The notes beneath the pieces are model-generated. The model did no database searches. It was not told where the DNA came from and was given only the letters and a program-made list of their open reading frames with translations. From assembly GCF_000018285.1 (NCBI RefSeq), contig NC_009901.1, positions 4,153,001 through 4,217,000 on the forward strand: DNA of 64,000 nucleotides, read 5' to 3'. The translations under genes and the position numbers were made by a program. This stretch comes from Shewanella pealeana ATCC 700345. GTDB taxonomy: Bacteria; Pseudomonadota; Gammaproteobacteria; Enterobacterales; Shewanellaceae. Numbering within the stretch: position 1 is the stretch's first letter; each line of letters opens with the position of its first letter. Shown here one piece after another: positions 63,206-64,000 of the stretch.

Positions 63206-64000
63206 TTAGCTAGCCGATTGCCCTAGGTATTTCGCCATCTCTGCTGCTGGTACCATGCCGCCGCCTGTCGCCCACACTACGTGAGTCGCATTGCTCATCA
63301 TCTCAGGTGTTAGCCCCATACGCGCCTGATACTCGCTATCGCCGCTCACCCTAAGTGCGCCCGGCATACCCGCAAGGGCCGATGGTTCAAGTTCAATACC
63401 TTCACTCTTAGCCAATAGGCCAAGTAGGTCATACATATGCTGATCGCTTAAGGTGTAGTAACCATCTAGCATACGCTCCATGGCGCGGCCAACGAAACCT
63501 GAGGCGCGGCCTACCGCTAAACCGTCGGCAGCTGTCACGTTGTCGATGCCTAAGTCCTGCACGGCGATTTCGTCATGCAGACCCGTGTGCACCCCTAGTA
63601 ACATACAAGGTGAATGTGTCGGCTCGGCGAAGAAGCAATGAACGTTATCACCGAAGGCTAACTTAAGACCAAACGCCACACCACCAGGGCCACCGCCCAC
63701 ACCACAAGGCAGGTAAACAAACAGTGGGTGCTCGCTATCAACCTTAATGTCAGCTGCGTCAAACTGTGCCTTCAAACGCTCACCGGCAACCGAGTAGCCT
63801 AAAAATAGCGTGCGCGAGTTTTCATCGTCGATAAAGAAGCAATTAGCATCAGATTCAGCCGCCTTACGACCTTGCTCAACCGCTACGCCGTAATCTTGCT
63901 CATATTCAAATACATTCACGCCGTGGCTACGTAACTTGTCTTTCTTCCACTGGCGAGCATCTGCCGACATATGCACGCTCACGTTGAAACCAAGCTTGGC
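63206..64000 (-). CDS. dsdA: D-serine ammonia-lyase DsdA (3' part)
   Basis: The gene enters from the right edge, so the N-terminus with the PLP lysine is not in view. The visible 264 residues match DsdA closely: [34 protein letters not shown], the PLP phosphate loop [34 protein letters not shown], and [17 protein letters not shown]. The enzyme removes ammonia from D-serine to give pyruvate, protecting cells from its toxicity. Its usual partners dsdX/dsdC would lie beyond the window. It converges on the parM-like operon. Confidence 0.95.
   Translation of the reverse strand, partial: AKLGFNVSVHMSADARQWKKDKLRSHGVNVFEYEQDYGVAVEQGRKAAESDANCFFIDDENSRTLFLGYSVAGERLKAQFDAADIKVDSEHPLFVYLPCGVGGGPGGVAFGLKLAFGDNVHCFFAEPTHSPCMLLGVHTGLHDEIAVQDLGIDNVTAADGLAVGRASGFVGRAMERMLDGYYTLSDQHMYDLLGLLAKSEGIELEPSALAGMPGALRVSGDSEYQARMGLTPEMMSNATHVVWATGGGMVPAAEMAKYLGQSAS

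Noticed and set aside
1..64000. Search for CRISPR arrays, insertion sequences, integrases, rRNA and tRNA genes
   Set aside because: No regularly spaced repeats with spacers, transposase or integrase motifs, or RNA gene structures were seen by reading; a covariance-model scan would be needed to exclude small RNAs.

Overview
The window looks like chromosomal DNA of a marine gammaproteobacterium, most likely Shewanella or a close relative. This is inferred from the gene set: ArfA, an SO_0444-type Cu/Zn efflux permease, a GlyGly-CTERM subtilase, many TonB/Tat/lipoprotein exports, a possible multiheme-type respiratory lipoprotein beside a diheme cytochrome, DsbA with a CGNC active site, NorR and DsdA. 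No rRNA, tRNA, insertion sequence, prophage or CRISPR array was recognised. Genes are dense, short operons are divided by strong hairpin terminators, and GTG and TTG starts are frequent.

1-8.1 kb: the end of a polar amino acid ABC importer (permease and ATPase), a LysR regulator divergent from a short, diverged S-adenosylhomocysteine hydrolase-like enzyme, a YbaK-type deacylase, a small secreted protein, a flavodoxin-fold quinone reductase, a NupC-type nucleoside carrier and a DUF2076 protein. 8.4-23.8 kb: an exported S9 peptidase, a DUF805 membrane protein, a 1198-residue protein of unknown function, a lipoprotein with an internal tandem duplication, a decayed copy of a nearby small gene followed by a 30-bp perfect palindrome, an N-terminal-nucleophile (choloylglycine hydrolase-like) enzyme divergent from a membrane diguanylate cyclase, a type II NADH dehydrogenase and several small exported proteins.

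23.9-39.2 kb: AraC/CynX-type MFS pair, a DUF2955-HlyD efflux pair with divergent LysR, a GNAT acetyltransferase, a large TonB-dependent receptor, an NhaC-type antiporter, an unknown Cys/His protein, a Cu/Zn efflux permease with a Cys-rich loop and a palindromic candidate operator, and two LysR genes. 39.6-47.3 kb: a 1668-residue subtilase with a GlyGly-CTERM tail, arfA with a terminator-like hairpin inside its own coding sequence, DUF3465, an RNase D-like exonuclease and an unknown protein.

47.5-64 kb: a flippase-like membrane protein, a Tat-exported split-Soret-like diheme cytochrome with a lipoprotein partner, a membrane winged-helix regulator with a FidL-like partner, an outer-membrane protein, dsbA, a glycosyltransferase, a SUKH protein, norR followed by an M16 protease pair (one catalytic, one lacking the zinc motif), a plasmid-type ParM actin homologue with a probable ParR-like partner, and the 3' part of dsdA at the right edge. 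The ParM/ParR-like pair, the cytochrome/lipoprotein pair, the diverged SAH hydrolase-like enzyme and the arfA hairpin are the items most worth following up.
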